This document shows, piece by piece, positions 1 through 8,020 of a stretch of 64,000 nt of DNA. The notes beneath the pieces were generated by a model. That model ran no database searches, had not been told where the DNA came from, and saw only the letters and a program-made list of their open reading frames with translations. The DNA is taken from the NCBI GenBank assembly GCA_017535785.1, contig JAFXTN010000008.1:62001-126000 (forward strand), given 5' to 3'. The translations under genes were made by a program, and so were the position numbers. Source of the stretch: Butyrivibrio sp. GTDB taxonomy: Bacteria > Bacillota > Clostridia > Lachnospirales > Lachnospiraceae. Each line of letters opens with the position of its first letter. Within the stretch, counting starts at the first letter, position 1.

Positions 1-99
1 GTTGCCCGCAACTATCCTGATCTCGCCGCCTTCCTTCTTCTCGACGGAAAGAACACATGCCATTGTTTTGAAACCATCAACAAAATTTTGTAAATCCAT
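1..99 (-). CDS. N-terminus of a protein cut by the window edge; possibly a diguanylate-cyclase-type sensor
   Basis: Only the first 33 codons are present, read leftward from an ATG at 97-99. A G-rich stretch about 8 nt upstream can serve as ribosome binding site. The visible residues begin MDLQNFVDGFKTMACVLSVE and continue with a Glu/Lys-rich turn and an IRIVAGN strand. From memory this resembles the start of PAS-like N-terminal domains on GGDEF proteins in Lachnospiraceae, but the catalytic part lies outside the window. The function is therefore a guess; the reading frame itself is well supported by its start context. Confidence 0.5.
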   Translation of the reverse strand, partial: MDLQNFVDGFKTMACVLSVEKKEGGEIRIVAGN

Positions 100-258
100 C
101 TCAAGCCCCCATTGGCAAATGCATGGTGAATAAACTTCCGGATAATAAATATTATATACCACGATATACAATATTGCGTATGTATTAACTCGATTTTATG
201 ATTTTTGCATGAAAATTTAGAATATGTTTATAGCATTGAGGTTTTCTTTTTCCTTGGA

Positions 259-1326
259 TTATTCTCCAAACTTATAGACTTCATCACTTAAACCGATCTC
301 TTTTCTCTTGGCTGCGAGCATATCGTCAATTTCTTTTCCGGAAACGACGTTAAGACCTTTTTCTTTGACAAGGATGTCCCTTGCGGCATTAAATGGGTTG
401 CTTGAGTTATTCGGGGCGTCTTCGATATCATTGTAATCCGAATCCATCATATAAATCTGATAGTAAGTATTTTCTTCTTTTCGATTCTCATCAAGATCAT
501 ATCTTACGACAGTCATAAGGTCTGCACCGTCAATAGTATATTCGTTGCCGTCTCCGTTAAATTCAAATGAAAGCTTGTTGTTATTGTCACGCTCTCCGTA
601 GAGTTCTTCCCAATATGCATGCCAGAAGTGATATTCACCCGAAGCATCTATGTAGCCTTCTTCGCCTCCGTGTGAACTTGCTCCGCCTGAGCCTGTAGAA
701 GATGTCATGCCGTTAAATCCCACAAAAACTGAATTTCTATCCCATGAATCGGCTATGTAACACACTTTTAATGAGCCGCCGACGTTTTTGATGACGATAG
801 AAGGATGAAACTCGCTTTCTATATCCGGATGTACGATCATTTCGATCTTCCCGTCCAAGCCGCAATCTATGTAATCAGCACTAACTCCTTTTAAAGTGAC
901 TTCAGAGTCGGACGAAACGCCTGTTGTGAGATCCGATACCATTTCCTCCAATGTATAGCTTTTTCCGTCTTCCAAAGCTGTTGAAAATTCCAGATATTCG
1001 CATTTGTCATTTTTGCTTATGTAGGTTGCTTTTGCAGTGCCCTCCAAAAATGAATCGTAAAGAGCTGCGGAATCATCATCGATCTTAACTTCGTTTCGTT
1101 CTTTTGGATTGTTTTGGTATCCGCTTCCGCTTGAGGCCTCGGAAACAGAGGCACTATCGGAAACGGCCTCGGTAGAAGCATCCGCTGCTGTATTTTCACT
1201 CTCGGCGGCAGATGCTACGGAAGCTATGCTTGAATCTTGTGAAGGCGCAACCGATGAGACCTCTTGTTTGCACCCTGAAAGAACCAGCATAAGAGCCGGT
1301 ATGGTCAAAAGATATTTTGTTTTCAT
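259..1326 (-). CDS. Predicted lipoprotein of unknown function (355 aa)
   Basis: The start is taken at the ATG at 1326, because a GGAGG lies 8 nt upstream; an upstream in-frame ATG would add 13 residues before the signal peptide. The N-terminus is a lipoprotein signal peptide (MKTKYLLTIPALMLVLSGC), so the mature protein would be lipid-anchored outside the membrane. A Ser/Ala/Glu-rich linker of about 60 residues follows, then a mixed polar domain with a Gly/Ser/His-rich loop and an aromatic YHFWHAYWEELYG segment. I do not recognise the domain. It resembles the paralogous array downstream only in its general build (lipobox, acidic linker, beta-rich domain). No partner gene on this strand is adjacent. 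Confidence 0.75.
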   Translation of the reverse strand: MKTKYLLTIPALMLVLSGCKQEVSSVAPSQDSSIASVASAAESENTAADASTEAVSDSASVSEASSGSGYQNNPKERNEVKIDDDSAALYDSFLEGTAKATYISKNDKCEYLEFSTALEDGKSYTLEEMVSDLTTGVSSDSEVTLKGVSADYIDCGLDGKIEMIVHPDIESEFHPSIVIKNVGGSLKVCYIADSWDRNSVFVGFNGMTSSTGSGGASSHGGEEGYIDASGEYHFWHAYWEELYGERDNNNKLSFEFNGDGNEYTIDGADLMTVVRYDLDENRKEENTYYQIYMMDSDYNDIEDAPNNSSNPFNAARDILVKEKGLNVVSGKEIDDMLAAKRKEIGLSDEVYKFGE

Positions 1327-1404
1327 TATCATTTCCTCCAATAAGCGTTTTGTATATGATAACATATTATTATGTTCAAAAAAGACTTCAGGGAGAGCGC
1401 ATAA

Positions 1405-2010
1405 ATGACAACAGTGGAAAAAGCATTACAGGGAAAAGAATTTATCAAAGAGGAACTATACAAGGCATTCACGCAAGAGGATGCAGATGAGATATGGAAA
1501 AGAGCGGAAGAAAAGCTGGCCAAGATCTATGCTGACCATCAAGGTCTCCCCAAGGGAGTTGCCGCTCACACCGACGGAAATATCTTCCCGTCAGCAGCTA
1601 TTTATCTTTCAATGAAGGAAAAAGATCCGGAGAAAGCATTTGAAGTAATGCGAGTATCCATGAAAGCCAATAGTGAGAAAGCGGGAGCATCTCTTGCAAG
1701 ATCGGCAAGATTTCCCGGTTTTACAAGATTCTTCCTGGCTATGTGGAAGCCTGTTGCTAAGAAATCATTCGGAGAGGCTGCCGGATTTAAGAACGTTTTT
1801 TACCCTAAGAAGAAAGGCGAGTTTGCCATGGACATAACTCAGTGCCCATACCACACTTACCTCACAGAGCTTGGATGCCCGGAGATAAACAGATTATTCT
1901 GTGACAACGACATCTACTGTTACGGAAATATCCCCGGACTTGAGTTCATCCGTACCAAAACGATCGGAAACGGCGATGAACTGTGCGATTTTAGGCTGAG
2001 GCTTAAATAA
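1405..2010 (+). CDS. L-2-amino-thiazoline-4-carboxylic acid hydrolase-like protein
   Basis: This 201-residue protein has the hallmark C-terminal half of the ATC hydrolase-like family (PF14196). The Cys-rich segment CPYHTYLTELGCPEINRLF is followed by a DNDIYCYGNI strand and a TKTIGNGDELCDFRL end. The founding enzyme opens the thiazoline ring during conversion of ATC to L-cysteine, but most family members have unknown substrates. It is probably cytoplasmic, since no signal peptide is seen. The start ATG has a GGGAG about 9 nt upstream. It precedes the NUDIX gene by 45 bp on the same strand and may share its transcript. Confidence 0.8.
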   Translation: MTTVEKALQGKEFIKEELYKAFTQEDADEIWKRAEEKLAKIYADHQGLPKGVAAHTDGNIFPSAAIYLSMKEKDPEKAFEVMRVSMKANSEKAGASLARSARFPGFTRFFLAMWKPVAKKSFGEAAGFKNVFYPKKKGEFAMDITQCPYHTYLTELGCPEINRLFCDNDIYCYGNIPGLEFIRTKTIGNGDELCDFRLRLK

Positions 2011-2055
2011 CAGTTACCCACTACATGATCCCGGCGTGGGGAGGAAGAAACTGCA

Positions 2056-2463
2056 TTGAATAAAAAGACGATACGTGTTGTTGCGGCAGTTATATGCGAT
2101 AATAGCAACGAAGAGAAAAGAATATTTGCTACTGCGCGAGGATATGGTGAATATAAAGGTTGGTGGGAATTTCCCGGTGGAAAGATAGAAGCCGGGGAAA
2201 CACCTCAGGAAGCCTTGATCCGCGAAATACGAGAAGAACTGACTGCAAAGATTGCGGTAGGTGATCTGATCAAGACAATTGAATATGACTATCCCGAGTT
2301 TCATCTTTCCATGGATTGCTTCTGGGCAGAAGTGGAATCGGGACAGTTGGAATTAAAAGAGGCAGAGGATGCCAGATGGCTCACGGCGAGTACGCTTAAT
2401 GATGTTAAGTGGCTACCGGCAGATCAAGAGCTGATTGAGATCATTGAGAAAGGAAAGATATAG
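2056..2463 (+). CDS. NUDIX hydrolase, MutT/8-oxo-dGTP diphosphatase type
   Basis: The 135-residue protein carries a NUDIX box at about residues 38-60: GGKIEAGETPQEALIREIRE, then ELT. The usual late Gly is replaced by Thr. Such enzymes cleave nucleoside diphosphate-linked substrates with Mg2+, and MutT-like members sanitise oxidised dGTP. The start is a TTG at 2056 with GGAGG about 11 nt upstream; no in-frame ATG gives a full N-terminal strand. The segment GGWWEFPGGK is typical of the MutT/CTP pyrophosphohydrolase group. The stop is 3 nt before the next gene, so the two are likely co-transcribed. Substrate is not determined. Confidence 0.85.
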   Translation: MNKKTIRVVAAVICDNSNEEKRIFATARGYGEYKGWWEFPGGKIEAGETPQEALIREIREELTAKIAVGDLIKTIEYDYPEFHLSMDCFWAEVESGQLELKEAEDARWLTASTLNDVKWLPADQELIEIIEKGKI

Positions 2464-2466
2464 AGT

Positions 2467-2835
2467 ATGCGTTTTTTAGGAAATTTGATATGGATAATAT
2501 GCGGCGGACTTTTGAGTGCGATCGGCTGGTGGCTTGCAGGTGTATTATGGTGCATCACCGTGGTTGGTATACCTGTTGGACTGCAGTGCTTTAAGCTGTC
2601 GTCGATATCGCTTGATCCGTTCGGAAAAGAGATCGTGGATGAAGGCGGCGCTGTGTCATGCATTTTGAATGTGATATGGTTTTTTGTCTCGGGACTTGAG
2701 CTTGCGATAGGAAATCTGATGATAGGTTGTATTTTGTGCATTACGATCGTGGGAATCCCCTTCGGAAAGCAGTTTTTTAAGATCGCCAGACTTGCACTGT
2801 TCCCGTTTGGAGCAAGGGTTGTGAAGGTGAGATGA
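2467..2835 (+). CDS. YccF-family inner-membrane protein
   Basis: This 122-residue protein is made of two similar halves. Each contains a long hydrophobic stretch followed by a CITVVGIPVG or CITIVGIPFG turn and a Phe/Lys/Leu segment, which is the signature of YccF domains (PF03733). It would sit in the cytoplasmic membrane with about four membrane spans. Its role is not established in any family member I know. It follows the NUDIX gene with only 3 nt between them, and its transcript ends at the hairpin 30 bp downstream. Confidence 0.85.
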   Translation: MRFLGNLIWIICGGLLSAIGWWLAGVLWCITVVGIPVGLQCFKLSSISLDPFGKEIVDEGGAVSCILNVIWFFVSGLELAIGNLMIGCILCITIVGIPFGKQFFKIARLALFPFGARVVKVR

Positions 2836-2864
2836 GCGGGCCTTCCCGGTAAGTGCAGAAAAAT

Positions 2865-2902
2865 AAAAGCGAAGGAGTGCATTGCACATCCTTCGCTTTT
2901 TC
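2865..2902. terminator. Bidirectional intrinsic terminator
   Basis: AGCGAAGGA and TCCTTCGCT form a perfect stem. It is flanked by an A-run on the left and a T-run on the right, so it can end both the plus-strand YccF transcript and the minus-strand ABC transporter transcript that converge here. Confidence 0.85.
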
Positions 2903-2918
2903 TATGTTATATTTTTTC

Positions 2919-3710
2919 TCAATCAAGATTGAGCTGCTTGTTTGACGTAAATATCGCTGCTCCGTAGAAGATCGCGATCGTCACGACAGAGTAAACTATT
3001 GTCTTTACCAGCGTTGTTGCCAGGTATTCAAAGCTGTCGAGACCGGTAAATGCGTCGGGTGAAAAGAACATCCTATAATTAAAGCCAAATGAAAAGATCA
3101 TCAAAACAAAGCTTGTTGCGAAGTAGCATAGTACTGCGCCGAGGATCTTGTGTTTACCCCAGAGCTGACCGATACTTATGCAGAAGAAGTACGTCATAAG
3201 TGTGGCGAAGCTTCTGAATATGATAGCAAAAACACACAGGATCATTACTTTGTAGACCTGAGAAACTTCTACAGTAGATATAAGCTCATCATAGAATTCT
3301 TTTACGTATGCAAGGCCTCCGGGGATGCCAACAGCTGCAAAAAGGGCAAGCCCCATTGATAAAGAAACCAGTAACGACCATGTGAAGCCGATTATCACCC
3401 TTGAAGAAACAACCTCGGTGATACTTACAGGAAGAGTAAATGAAAGGTATCCCTGTGAGGAGTAAAGGCTTCTGTAGTAATGTACAACGAGGTATATCGT
3501 CGTTGCCATGCTTAGTGCAGAGAGTATCATAGCAAATCCGATTATTCCGAAGGCGAGGATAAACTCATTTGCTTCGGATGAAAAATCCGGATCGATTGTC
3601 AATTTGAAAAATATTCCGCCCAGAATACCTAGAACGATAGTAACTGCGCATATAAGCGTCATTATGATCCATGTCTTTTTAAATTCGTGTTTGATAAGTG
3701 TTCCTAGCAT
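2919..3710 (-). CDS. ABC transporter permease (ABC-2 type)
   Basis: This 263-residue protein has about six membrane spans, with a first span at about residues 15-38 (IIMTLICAVTIVLGILGG). Its N-terminus (LIKHEFKKTW) is typical of ABC-2-like permeases of the YtrC/bacitracin-transport style in Firmicutes. Its start overlaps the end of the upstream ATPase gene by 7 nt, so the pair is translationally coupled and should form one transporter. The substrate is unknown; related systems export lipids or peptides, or sense cell-wall antibiotics. No substrate-binding protein or regulator is adjacent. Confidence 0.8.
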   Translation of the reverse strand: MLGTLIKHEFKKTWIIMTLICAVTIVLGILGGIFFKLTIDPDFSSEANEFILAFGIIGFAMILSALSMATTIYLVVHYYRSLYSSQGYLSFTLPVSITEVVSSRVIIGFTWSLLVSLSMGLALFAAVGIPGGLAYVKEFYDELISTVEVSQVYKVMILCVFAIIFRSFATLMTYFFCISIGQLWGKHKILGAVLCYFATSFVLMIFSFGFNYRMFFSPDAFTGLDSFEYLATTLVKTIVYSVVTIAIFYGAAIFTSNKQLNLD

Positions 3711-4402
3711 CTGTACACCTCCCTGAATAATTCATCGACTGACTTGCCACTCTGCATTCTTAAGGCCTCAACCGGCTGATAGAGCCTGACGTTGCCGTAC
3801 TGTAAAAAGATGGCTTCATCCAGCACCTGCTCTACGTCGGTTATAAGGTGTGTAGAGATGAGGATAGTTGCGGAAGGGTCATAGTTGTTTATGATAGTGT
3901 GCAAGATATAATCTCTTGCTGCCGGATCTACACCGGCTATAGGCTCATCAAGGATATAGAGCTTGGCTCTGCGGCTCATTACAAGGATGAGCTGTACTTT
4001 TTCCTTGGTTCCTTTTGATAGAGTCTTCATCTTGAGCTTGGGATTGATGTTAAGATTCGAAAGCATCGTGTAGGCTCTGTTTGCATCGAAATCTTTATAA
4101 AAATCCATAAACATGGCGATAGCAGCTTCAACCGTCATGTTGTTATCAAGATAAGTCGTATCGGGAAGATAAGACACTATAGCTTTGCTCTGCGGACTGA
4201 CGGGGTTACCGTCTATAAGTACAGTGCCGGAAGTTGGCTGCAAAAGTCCGCAGATGATCTTGATGAGCGTTGTCTTTCCGCTTCCGTTTGGCCCAAGAAG
4301 TCCTGTTATATGTCCCGAGCCGATGGACAGATTGATGTTTGAAAGAGCTTGGACATTACCGTAGCTCTTGGATAATCCTTGTATCTCCAACAGATTATAC
4401 AT
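3704..4402 (-). CDS. ABC transporter ATP-binding protein
   Basis: The 232-residue ATPase has Walker A GPNGSGKTT at about residues 36-44, a variant signature LSKGTKEKV in place of LSGGQ, and Walker B KLYILDEPIAGVD. The LSKG variant is common in the YtrB/CcmA-like group of exporters and antibiotic-response transporters. The ATG has AAGGAG 7 nt upstream. It lies directly upstream of its permease. Related operons often begin with a GntR regulator; none is present here, and the divergent neighbour is the paralog array. Confidence 0.9.
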   Translation of the reverse strand: MYNLLEIQGLSKSYGNVQALSNINLSIGSGHITGLLGPNGSGKTTLIKIICGLLQPTSGTVLIDGNPVSPQSKAIVSYLPDTTYLDNNMTVEAAIAMFMDFYKDFDANRAYTMLSNLNINPKLKMKTLSKGTKEKVQLILVMSRRAKLYILDEPIAGVDPAARDYILHTIINNYDPSATILISTHLITDVEQVLDEAIFLQYGNVRLYQPVEALRMQSGKSVDELFREVYRC

Positions 4403-4507
4403 GCTCTTCTCCTTATTATTTTTAAAAATTTGAAGTCAAATTGTTTCAATAAAAAACACTATTATTAATACAATAATCGCAAGGGGCAAGTTGGTCAATA
4501 TCTTTTA

Positions 4508-4608
4508 TGGATAGGCTAAATACAATGATGTTATACTTGTCACCGGAGACTTTTGGTTTTGGACTTCCTTTCTTTTTGTTATATGAAGGTTATAAAAAAG
4601 GAAAGGAG
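4508..4608 (+). promoter_or_regulatory. Array promoter copy 1 with leader hairpin
   Basis: TGGATA at 4508-4513 and TATACT at 4532-4537 (18 bp spacing) form a likely sigma-A promoter. The leader then holds TCCTTTC (4566-4572), which can pair with GAAAGGA (4601-4607). The latter contains the ribosome binding site of the next ORF. The same arrangement recurs at 4788-4885 and 6370-6460, which makes this more than a chance hairpin. Confidence 0.6.
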
Positions 4609-4616
4609 TAAGAAAT

Positions 4617-4700
4617 ATGAAGAGAAGAGGTGTAAAGTTACTTGCAGGAGTACTTGCAACCGGAATGATCGCTGCGGCCGGCGTTACAAGGGTAAAATGA
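4617..4700 (+). pseudogene. 27-codon remnant of an array paralog with the middle deleted
   Basis: The ORF has the array's normal promoter, leader hairpin and AAGGAG site. It encodes a typical array signal-peptide start (MKRRGVKLLAGVLATGMIAA) that runs straight into a VTRVK end. Intact paralogs end FTVK, FKVK or FTIK. The N- and C-terminal edges are therefore kept and about 200 codons between them are gone, as expected from an internal in-frame deletion. A terminator of the array type follows. It could still make a short hydrophobic peptide, but I read it as a decayed gene. Confidence 0.65.
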
Positions 4701-4744
4701 TCGATCTCAGTGTAAAAAACTAACAAAATCAAGAGATGTCACAA

Positions 4745-4784
4745 GGCGGAAACTCAGCAATCATGCGGAGTTTCCGCCTTTTTT
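4745..4784 (+). terminator. Array terminator, GGCGGAAACTC type
   Basis: GGCGGAAACTC and GAGTTTCCGCC form an 11-bp perfect stem followed by six T. An almost identical stem follows the gene ending at 6286, so the terminator was duplicated with the array unit. Confidence 0.9.
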
Positions 4785-4787
4785 GTC

Positions 4788-4885
4788 TGGACAGGTCAAA
4801 CGAGAAAGTGTTATACTTGCTTCGGGAAAGAGACTTTGATCATAGACTTCCTTTCTTTTTTATGACGGTTATAAAACGGAAAGGA
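4788..4885 (+). promoter_or_regulatory. Array promoter copy 2 with leader hairpin
   Basis: TGGACA (4788-4793) and TATACT (4812-4817) are separated by 18 bp. Downstream, TCCTTTC (4849-4855) can pair with GAAAGGA (4879-4885), hiding the ribosome binding site of the gene starting at 4895. An ATG at 4861 reads in frame into that gene (MTVIKRKGESN...), but the equivalent ATG in copy 3 is out of frame, so it is probably not a real start. Confidence 0.6.
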
Positions 4886-4894
4886 GAAAGTAAC

Positions 4895-5608
4895 ATGAAA
4901 AGAAAAGAGTTAAAACCAATCGCAGGTCTTTTGACAGCGGGAATGCTTGCTGTGACAGGATTTGTAGGACTTCCGGCGGTATTAAGCATTCCGTCGCTCG
5001 AGAGTGTCGATGTAGTGATGGAGGAGAATGAAGGCCGTCCATCCGCATTGTCAGATAGCGGAAACAAAGGCGAGGTCGGAGCAGTCACAAAATTTAAGAG
5101 TCTTGATGAAGTAGTAAATTCTCTTGAAAAGGGCGCAGGATATAAATACATGAAAATCGCCGGATACAACAAAGATGTTCTTGCGGTAACACCTACTGAT
5201 GAAGATGATCAGGATGATGTTGCGGGAATTTTCTTCAGAGATGGTAAGGCATACGCTCGTTACGTGATAATTTATTCTGAGGTAAAGCCCGGTAAGGTTG
5301 TGTGCGCAGGAGCGTTAAAGACCGGTGGCACAGGTCAGGTCTTCCGTATTGATCCTAAGACCGGTGTTATCTATACTACCAGTCATCACACTTTCGAAAC
5401 ATATTTCCTTTCACCTGATGGAAGCGAATTGTGGCATAAAGATTTCTATGAAGATGATGACCTTGAAAAATATGGTACATGCTGGGGATATGAGAGAGCT
5501 ACAAACAAAGAGGAACCCGTTGAGCGTGATATCACATTAGAAGAGTATCGTAGCCTTATTGATAAGGATAACGCTGTAACTCAGGGCGTTGTATTTACAG
5601 TTAAATAA
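4895..5608 (+). CDS. Array paralog 1: secreted protein of unknown function (237 aa)
   Basis: The N-terminal 35 residues form a signal peptide (KPIAGLLTAGMLAVTGFVGL) with no lipobox Cys, so the product is either secreted or held by an uncleaved anchor. A short Val/Glu-rich stretch with an MEENE motif leads to the domain shared by all paralogs. That domain has a GAGYKYMKIAGYNKDVLAVT strand pair, a CAGALKTGGTGQ turn, TTSHHTFETYFLSPDG, a LWHKDF segment and an FTVK end. I know no named family for it. The start is set at the ATG with AAGGAG about 9 nt upstream. It is likely co-transcribed with the next gene, 18 bp away. Confidence 0.75.
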   Translation: MKRKELKPIAGLLTAGMLAVTGFVGLPAVLSIPSLESVDVVMEENEGRPSALSDSGNKGEVGAVTKFKSLDEVVNSLEKGAGYKYMKIAGYNKDVLAVTPTDEDDQDDVAGIFFRDGKAYARYVIIYSEVKPGKVVCAGALKTGGTGQVFRIDPKTGVIYTTSHHTFETYFLSPDGSELWHKDFYEDDDLEKYGTCWGYERATNKEEPVERDITLEEYRSLIDKDNAVTQGVVFTVK

Positions 5609-5626
5609 AAGGAAGAGGTGAAAGAA

Positions 5627-6286
5627 ATGAATAAAAAAGGTATTAAGCTGATCGCTGCTTTAACAGCAGGAGTATTTGCGGTAACAGGTTTTGTGGGATT
5701 ACAGGCAGCAAGAGGGATTGCTTCTGTTGAGACAGTTGAATATGCAATCGAAGAAAATGCTGCTTATGATTCCGGCAATGCAGGAACAATAGTGAGTGGC
5801 GCTGATGATCTCGGTGACATTTCCATAAAAAGCGGACAGGGATACAAATATGTATATCTTAAAGGCTTAAAGGGAGAAGCTCTTTTGGTAACAGATCATC
5901 CCATGAGTGATTTAGGTAATACATCGATAATAACAAAGGTATATGTCCAAAAGGACGGAGGTCCGGTTGTTTACGTTGGAGAATTAACTACAGGTACTTC
6001 TAAGTATGAGGTTAGTATATCTGATAACGGAGTGCTGGTGGTTCGTAGTACTCGCCAGTTTGAAACATATATTCTATCCGCTGACGGAAAGAGACTTGAA
6101 GTTAAGGACAGTGTTGGCTTTGTAAATAAAGGTCCCATTGAAGATCCCGCAATATATTCAGGATATACTAGGGCTTCGGATCTAAACAGTCCTAAAGTTA
6201 ATTTCACAGGTGGAGAAAATGAATTTTATAACCTTGAAAAAACTTTGTTCCATAGTGTAGAGCCTATTAAATTTAAGGTGAAATAA
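5627..6286 (+). CDS. Array paralog 2: secreted protein of unknown function (219 aa)
   Basis: The layout matches the preceding gene: a signal peptide (LIAALTAGVFAVTGFVGLQA), a Glu-rich IEENA linker, then the shared domain with GQGYKYVYLKGLKGEALLVT, a VGELTTGTSKYE turn, RQFETYILSADG and an FKVK C-terminus. A GTG three codons earlier is in frame, but the ATG at 5627 sits better behind GGAAGAGG. No lipobox Cys is present. It shares a transcript with paralog 1 and is followed by the second GGCGGAAACTC-type terminator. Its function is unknown; its position and similarity point to recent tandem duplication. Confidence 0.75.
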   Translation: MNKKGIKLIAALTAGVFAVTGFVGLQAARGIASVETVEYAIEENAAYDSGNAGTIVSGADDLGDISIKSGQGYKYVYLKGLKGEALLVTDHPMSDLGNTSIITKVYVQKDGGPVVYVGELTTGTSKYEVSISDNGVLVVRSTRQFETYILSADGKRLEVKDSVGFVNKGPIEDPAIYSGYTRASDLNSPKVNFTGGENEFYNLEKTLFHSVEPIKFKVK

Positions 6287-6326
6287 TAAATAAAGTAAAG
6301 GTTAACATTTAAAAAGCCTATCTTGG

Positions 6327-6366
6327 GGCGGAAACTCGATTACAACTCGGAGTTTCCGCCTTTTTT
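6327..6366 (+). terminator. Array terminator, second GGCGGAAACTC copy
   Basis: The stem GGCGGAAACTC/GAGTTTCCGCC is followed by six T. It is almost identical to the one at 4745-4784 apart from its loop. Confidence 0.9.
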
Positions 6367-6369
6367 AAC

Positions 6370-6460
6370 TGGACGGATGTTTTGGCAGATGCTATAATGT
6401 TACACATAAAGAGACTATTTGACTTCCTTTCTTATTTATGACGGTTATAAAAGGAAAGGA
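6370..6460 (+). promoter_or_regulatory. Array promoter copy 3 with leader hairpin
   Basis: TGGACG (6370-6375) and TATAAT (6393-6398) are 17 bp apart. TCCTTTC (6425-6431) can pair with GAAAGGA (6454-6460), which overlaps the ribosome binding site of the gene at 6470. Between them lies a conserved ATGACGGTTATAAAA stretch shared with copy 2. Confidence 0.65.
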
Positions 6461-6469
6461 GCAACATTT

Positions 6470-7120
6470 ATGAAAAGAAAATCAATGCAGCTTATCACGG
6501 GTATTCTGCTTGCCGGTATGATCGTAATGGCCGGATGCGGAAGCGCGGAGATGTCTGAGGGCGCCCAGACTACAGATGTTGAGAGTGTTGAAGTGCCCAT
6601 CGAAGAAAATGAGGCTACAGCCAGGATTCCCGATATTAGTTTGATCACTGAGGTGACAAAGTACACCAATATCAATGATTTTATTTCATCATGCCCCAAG
6701 GGTACTGCTTATGCCAAGATCAAGCTTAACGGTAAGGATGTTGCTATTGTTGCGGATTCTACTTTCAAATCCGATGGCAAAAATGTGGCATATAGAGGAC
6801 GCGTTTATGGAGTAGTAGGCGGAAGTGTATGCTGTATAGGAAGTTTAAGTACAGCCGGAACCAGGTATACACTTCGTTATGCAGATGGCGTTCTTCACGC
6901 CAGCTCAAATCGCTCCTATGAAACTTACACAGTATCTTCTGATGGATCATTGATACACAAAGATTATTTGGTCGAGCAATATAACGGAAATGGCACCCCT
7001 TCATATTACAGAGTTGAGCGTGATGGCACCTGGACAGCGTATAGCGGCGGAGGACAGGCATACTATAATATGTACGATAACTACCGCAATGCACCGGAAC
7101 TTAATTTTACAATTAAGTGA
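6470..7120 (+). CDS. Array paralog 3: lipoprotein of unknown function (216 aa)
   Basis: The N-terminus is a lipoprotein signal peptide ending MIVMAGCGS, so this copy should be lipid-anchored, unlike paralogs 1, 2 and 5. The linker carries VEVPIEENE, the same motif as paralog 4. The shared domain follows: GTAYAKIKLNGKDVAIV, a CIGSLSTAGTRYTLRYADG turn, HASSNRSYETYTVSSDG, LIHKDY and an FTIK end. It has its own promoter and leader hairpin. The start ATG is 6470; the out-of-frame ATG at 6439 in the leader is not used for this protein. Role unknown. Confidence 0.75.
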   Translation: MKRKSMQLITGILLAGMIVMAGCGSAEMSEGAQTTDVESVEVPIEENEATARIPDISLITEVTKYTNINDFISSCPKGTAYAKIKLNGKDVAIVADSTFKSDGKNVAYRGRVYGVVGGSVCCIGSLSTAGTRYTLRYADGVLHASSNRSYETYTVSSDGSLIHKDYLVEQYNGNGTPSYYRVERDGTWTAYSGGGQAYYNMYDNYRNAPELNFTIK

Positions 7121-7146
7121 TATGCCAAAATATGTATGATAAAAAT

Positions 7147-7179
7147 GCATTGAGTATGTATGCATACTCTGTGCTTTTT
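7147..7179 (+). terminator. Intrinsic terminator after paralog 3
   Basis: GAGTATG and CATACTC form the core of a hairpin extended by GCA/TGC, followed by five T. The gene downstream has no clear promoter of its own, so read-through may feed it. Confidence 0.6.
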
Positions 7180-7217
7180 ATAAAAAAGGTCTTATAAAGG
7201 AAAGGAGAAAATTGAAT

Positions 7218-7970
7218 ATGAATAAGAGAGGCGTACAGCTTGCTACAGGACTTATCTTTGCGGGAATGGTCGCAATGACAGGTTGTGGAAGCGCACAGAC
7301 AACAGGTGCAGAGGCTCCTGAGACAACAGGTGTGGAGACAGAGGCTCCCGCTACAGATTTTGCAGAGCCCGAAGCAGAGGCTCCTGCAGCAGATGTATCT
7401 GCTGATACAGAGGCAGTTGAGGAAGTAGAAGTTCCTATCGAGGAGAATGAGTCTACATTATCGGATAGCGGAAACCGCGGTGAGATCGGAAAGCTTACAA
7501 ACTTCAGAAGTCTTAAGGAAGTAGAGAATTCTGTTACCAGCAAGCAGGGTTTTGCTTATCTTAACCTTCAGGGTGCAAAGGTTTCAGCTATTGCGGTAGC
7601 AAATGAATTATCAGCCGCTAATACCACACACTCAGTGTCAATATATACTAAGAAGGACGGAGAAGATAAAGTATATCTTGCCGGAACACTTGATGTAAGA
7701 GAGTTTAAGATCAGCGGAAGCGGTGTGTTATACTCCAGCTACAATGGTACTTATGAAACATATTTCTTATCAACAGACGGAAGATCACTTGAGCACAAGG
7801 ACTACATTGAATACGGCGGAGTAGGTGAAGATTGTAAAACAGCTTATTTCAGAGCTAATAATACTTCATCAAAGGAATATCGCCAGATGAAGGCTACAGA
7901 ATTTTATGCAATGAAGCAGGATGTCCTTCAGAAGTGGAACGATGTCACATTTACAAGAGGCACAAAGTAA
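7218..7970 (+). CDS. Array paralog 4: lipoprotein of unknown function (250 aa)
   Basis: A lipobox (MVAMTGCGS) is followed by a long Ala/Glu/Thr-rich linker of about 45 residues (ETTGVETEAPATDFAEPEAE), then VEVPIEENE and the shared domain with GFAYLNLQGAKVSAIAVAN, LAGTLDVREFKISGSG, NGTYETYFLSTDG, LEHKDYIEY and an FTRGTK end. Linker length is the main difference between paralogs, which suggests the domain must stand off from the membrane by different distances. The ATG at 7218 has AAAGGAG about 10 nt upstream; a TTG two codons earlier is possible. Only the 3' half of the leader hairpin is kept here. Confidence 0.75.
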   Translation: MNKRGVQLATGLIFAGMVAMTGCGSAQTTGAEAPETTGVETEAPATDFAEPEAEAPAADVSADTEAVEEVEVPIEENESTLSDSGNRGEIGKLTNFRSLKEVENSVTSKQGFAYLNLQGAKVSAIAVANELSAANTTHSVSIYTKKDGEDKVYLAGTLDVREFKISGSGVLYSSYNGTYETYFLSTDGRSLEHKDYIEYGGVGEDCKTAYFRANNTSSKEYRQMKATEFYAMKQDVLQKWNDVTFTRGTK

Positions 7971-8020
7971 ATAGGATCAGAGTAATTCCCCTGGAACAGG
8001 GTTAAAAGTTCACCTTGAGG

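Noticed and set aside
4736-4894. N-terminal extension of array paralog 1 from 4736
   Set aside because: The extra frame covers the terminator, the promoter and the leader hairpin; the ATG at 4895 directly precedes a normal signal peptide.
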